Source: Alphaproteobacteria bacterium
GTDB taxonomy: Bacteria > Pseudomonadota > Alphaproteobacteria > Micavibrionales > CSBR16-224
Assembly (NCBI GenBank): GCA_006226225.1
Contig: SBHI01000081.1
Location: 1-31,940 of the forward strand
Length of the DNA: 31,940 bases
Direction: 5' to 3'
In this document: positions 31,536-31,940 of the stretch, one piece after another
Numbering within the stretch: the first letter of the stretch is position 1
How the letters are laid out: each line of letters starts with the position of its first letter
Notes under the pieces: model-generated
Database searches by the model: none
Seen by the model: only the letters and a program-made list of their open reading frames with translations
Told to the model about the DNA's origin: nothing
Position numbers and translations under genes: made by a program

Positions 31536-31904
31536 TTATAAAACCTCCGGTGCCAGAGAAATAATCTTCATAAACTTCTTGCCGCGCAATTCACGCGTCA
31601 CGGGACCAAAAATACGGGTACCGATCGGCTCGCCATTGGCACTGATCAGAACGGCCGCATTGCGGTCAAAACGAATAACGGTTCCGTCGCTGCGCTGGAT
31701 GCCTTTCGACGTCCGCACGATAACGGCACGATGCACATCACCTTTTTTCACACGACCGCGCGGAATGGCTTCTTTCACGGAAACCACGATAATATCGCCG
31801 ATATTGGCCGTACGGCGTTTGGAGCCGCCCAGAACTTTGATGCACTGCACGCGTCTTGCGCCACTGTTATCCGCCACATCAAGGTTGGTTTGCATCTGAA
31901 TCAT
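31536..31904 (-). CDS. rplN: 50S ribosomal protein L14
   Basis: A complete 122-residue L14, which lies at the subunit interface. It begins MIQMQTNLDVADNSGARRVQ and contains CIKVLGGSKRRTANIGDIIV, PRGRVKKGDVHRAVIVRT, and GTRIFGPVTRELRGKKFMKI with the end SLAPEVL. Length is exactly the bacterial norm. AAGGG precedes ATG 31904. In other genomes rpsQ, rpmC and rplP lie just upstream; here the window ends 36 bases later with nothing recognisable. Confidence 0.98.
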   Translation of the reverse strand: MIQMQTNLDVADNSGARRVQCIKVLGGSKRRTANIGDIIVVSVKEAIPRGRVKKGDVHRAVIVRTSKGIQRSDGTVIRFDRNAAVLISANGEPIGTRIFGPVTRELRGKKFMKIISLAPEVL

Positions 31905-31940
31905 CGTCTTAACCCTTTATCTTATCTTTGTACGTATTGT

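Noticed and set aside
31905..31940. Start of rpsQ at the right edge
   Set aside because: The last 36 bases contain no coding sequence I can recognise; rpsQ, if present, lies outside the window.

Overview
The window looks like a chromosomal segment of a free-living-type alphaproteobacterium with a moderate, roughly even base composition. The supporting signs are the block rplN-rplX-rplE-rpsN-rpsH-rplF-rplR-rpsE-rpmD-rplO-secY-adk followed by rpsM-rpsK-rpoA-rplQ with no rpsD (adk directly after secY, S4 elsewhere), a yajC-secD-secF-Mth938-like cluster, an ELM1-like protein and a HemB with an Asp-type metal site. I cannot place it at genus level. No tRNA, rRNA, CRISPR array, transposase or phage gene is visible, and no gene-free stretch exceeds 300 bases.

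Layout. Bases 1-1403 hold the 3' part of a transketolase gene, followed by a large Pro/Ala/Gln-rich protein with a FliK-like C-terminal region (1418-3313) and a two-helix membrane protein of unknown function (3377-4123). An Lrp/AsnC regulator (minus) diverges from a tightly overlapping ELM1-like / trxB / RluA-family pseudouridine synthase run (4743-7689). A solitary TerD-domain protein follows. Bases 8625-12017 (minus) hold yajC-secD-secF plus an Mth938-like gene, the accessory Sec translocase operon. On the plus strand, 12113-15335 is a ydbH-ynbE-ydbL set (envelope lipid homeostasis), followed by hemB, an unrecognised small gene and polA. Two tandem paralogues of the 3377 membrane protein lie on the minus strand (19737-21268), divergent from a cysQ-like phosphatase gene. 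From 22447 to the right edge everything is on the minus strand: the spc-type and alpha-type ribosomal protein operons with secY, adk and rpoA.

The best candidate for an undescribed system is the three-member family of about 250-residue proteins at 3377-4123, 19737-20486 and 20504-21268. Each has a short cytoplasmic N-terminus with an aromatic/His-Lys motif, one membrane helix, about 160 mostly helical residues predicted outside, a second helix and a basic C-terminal tail containing KPTK and ending in His. Two copies end in almost the same string. Two of the loci also have similar promoters (TTGACA, 17 bp, TAGNTT).

A second theme is RNA structure in the ribosomal operons: a near-perfect promoter and a leader hairpin before rpsM, two 10-bp-arm hairpins between rplO and secY, three hairpins between rpoA and rplQ, and an unusually long spacer before rpsH. 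These may tune expression of non-ribosomal or differently needed members of the operons. Other notable points are an L30 protein with a long Lys/Ala-rich N-terminal extension and a GTG start that best fits rpoA.
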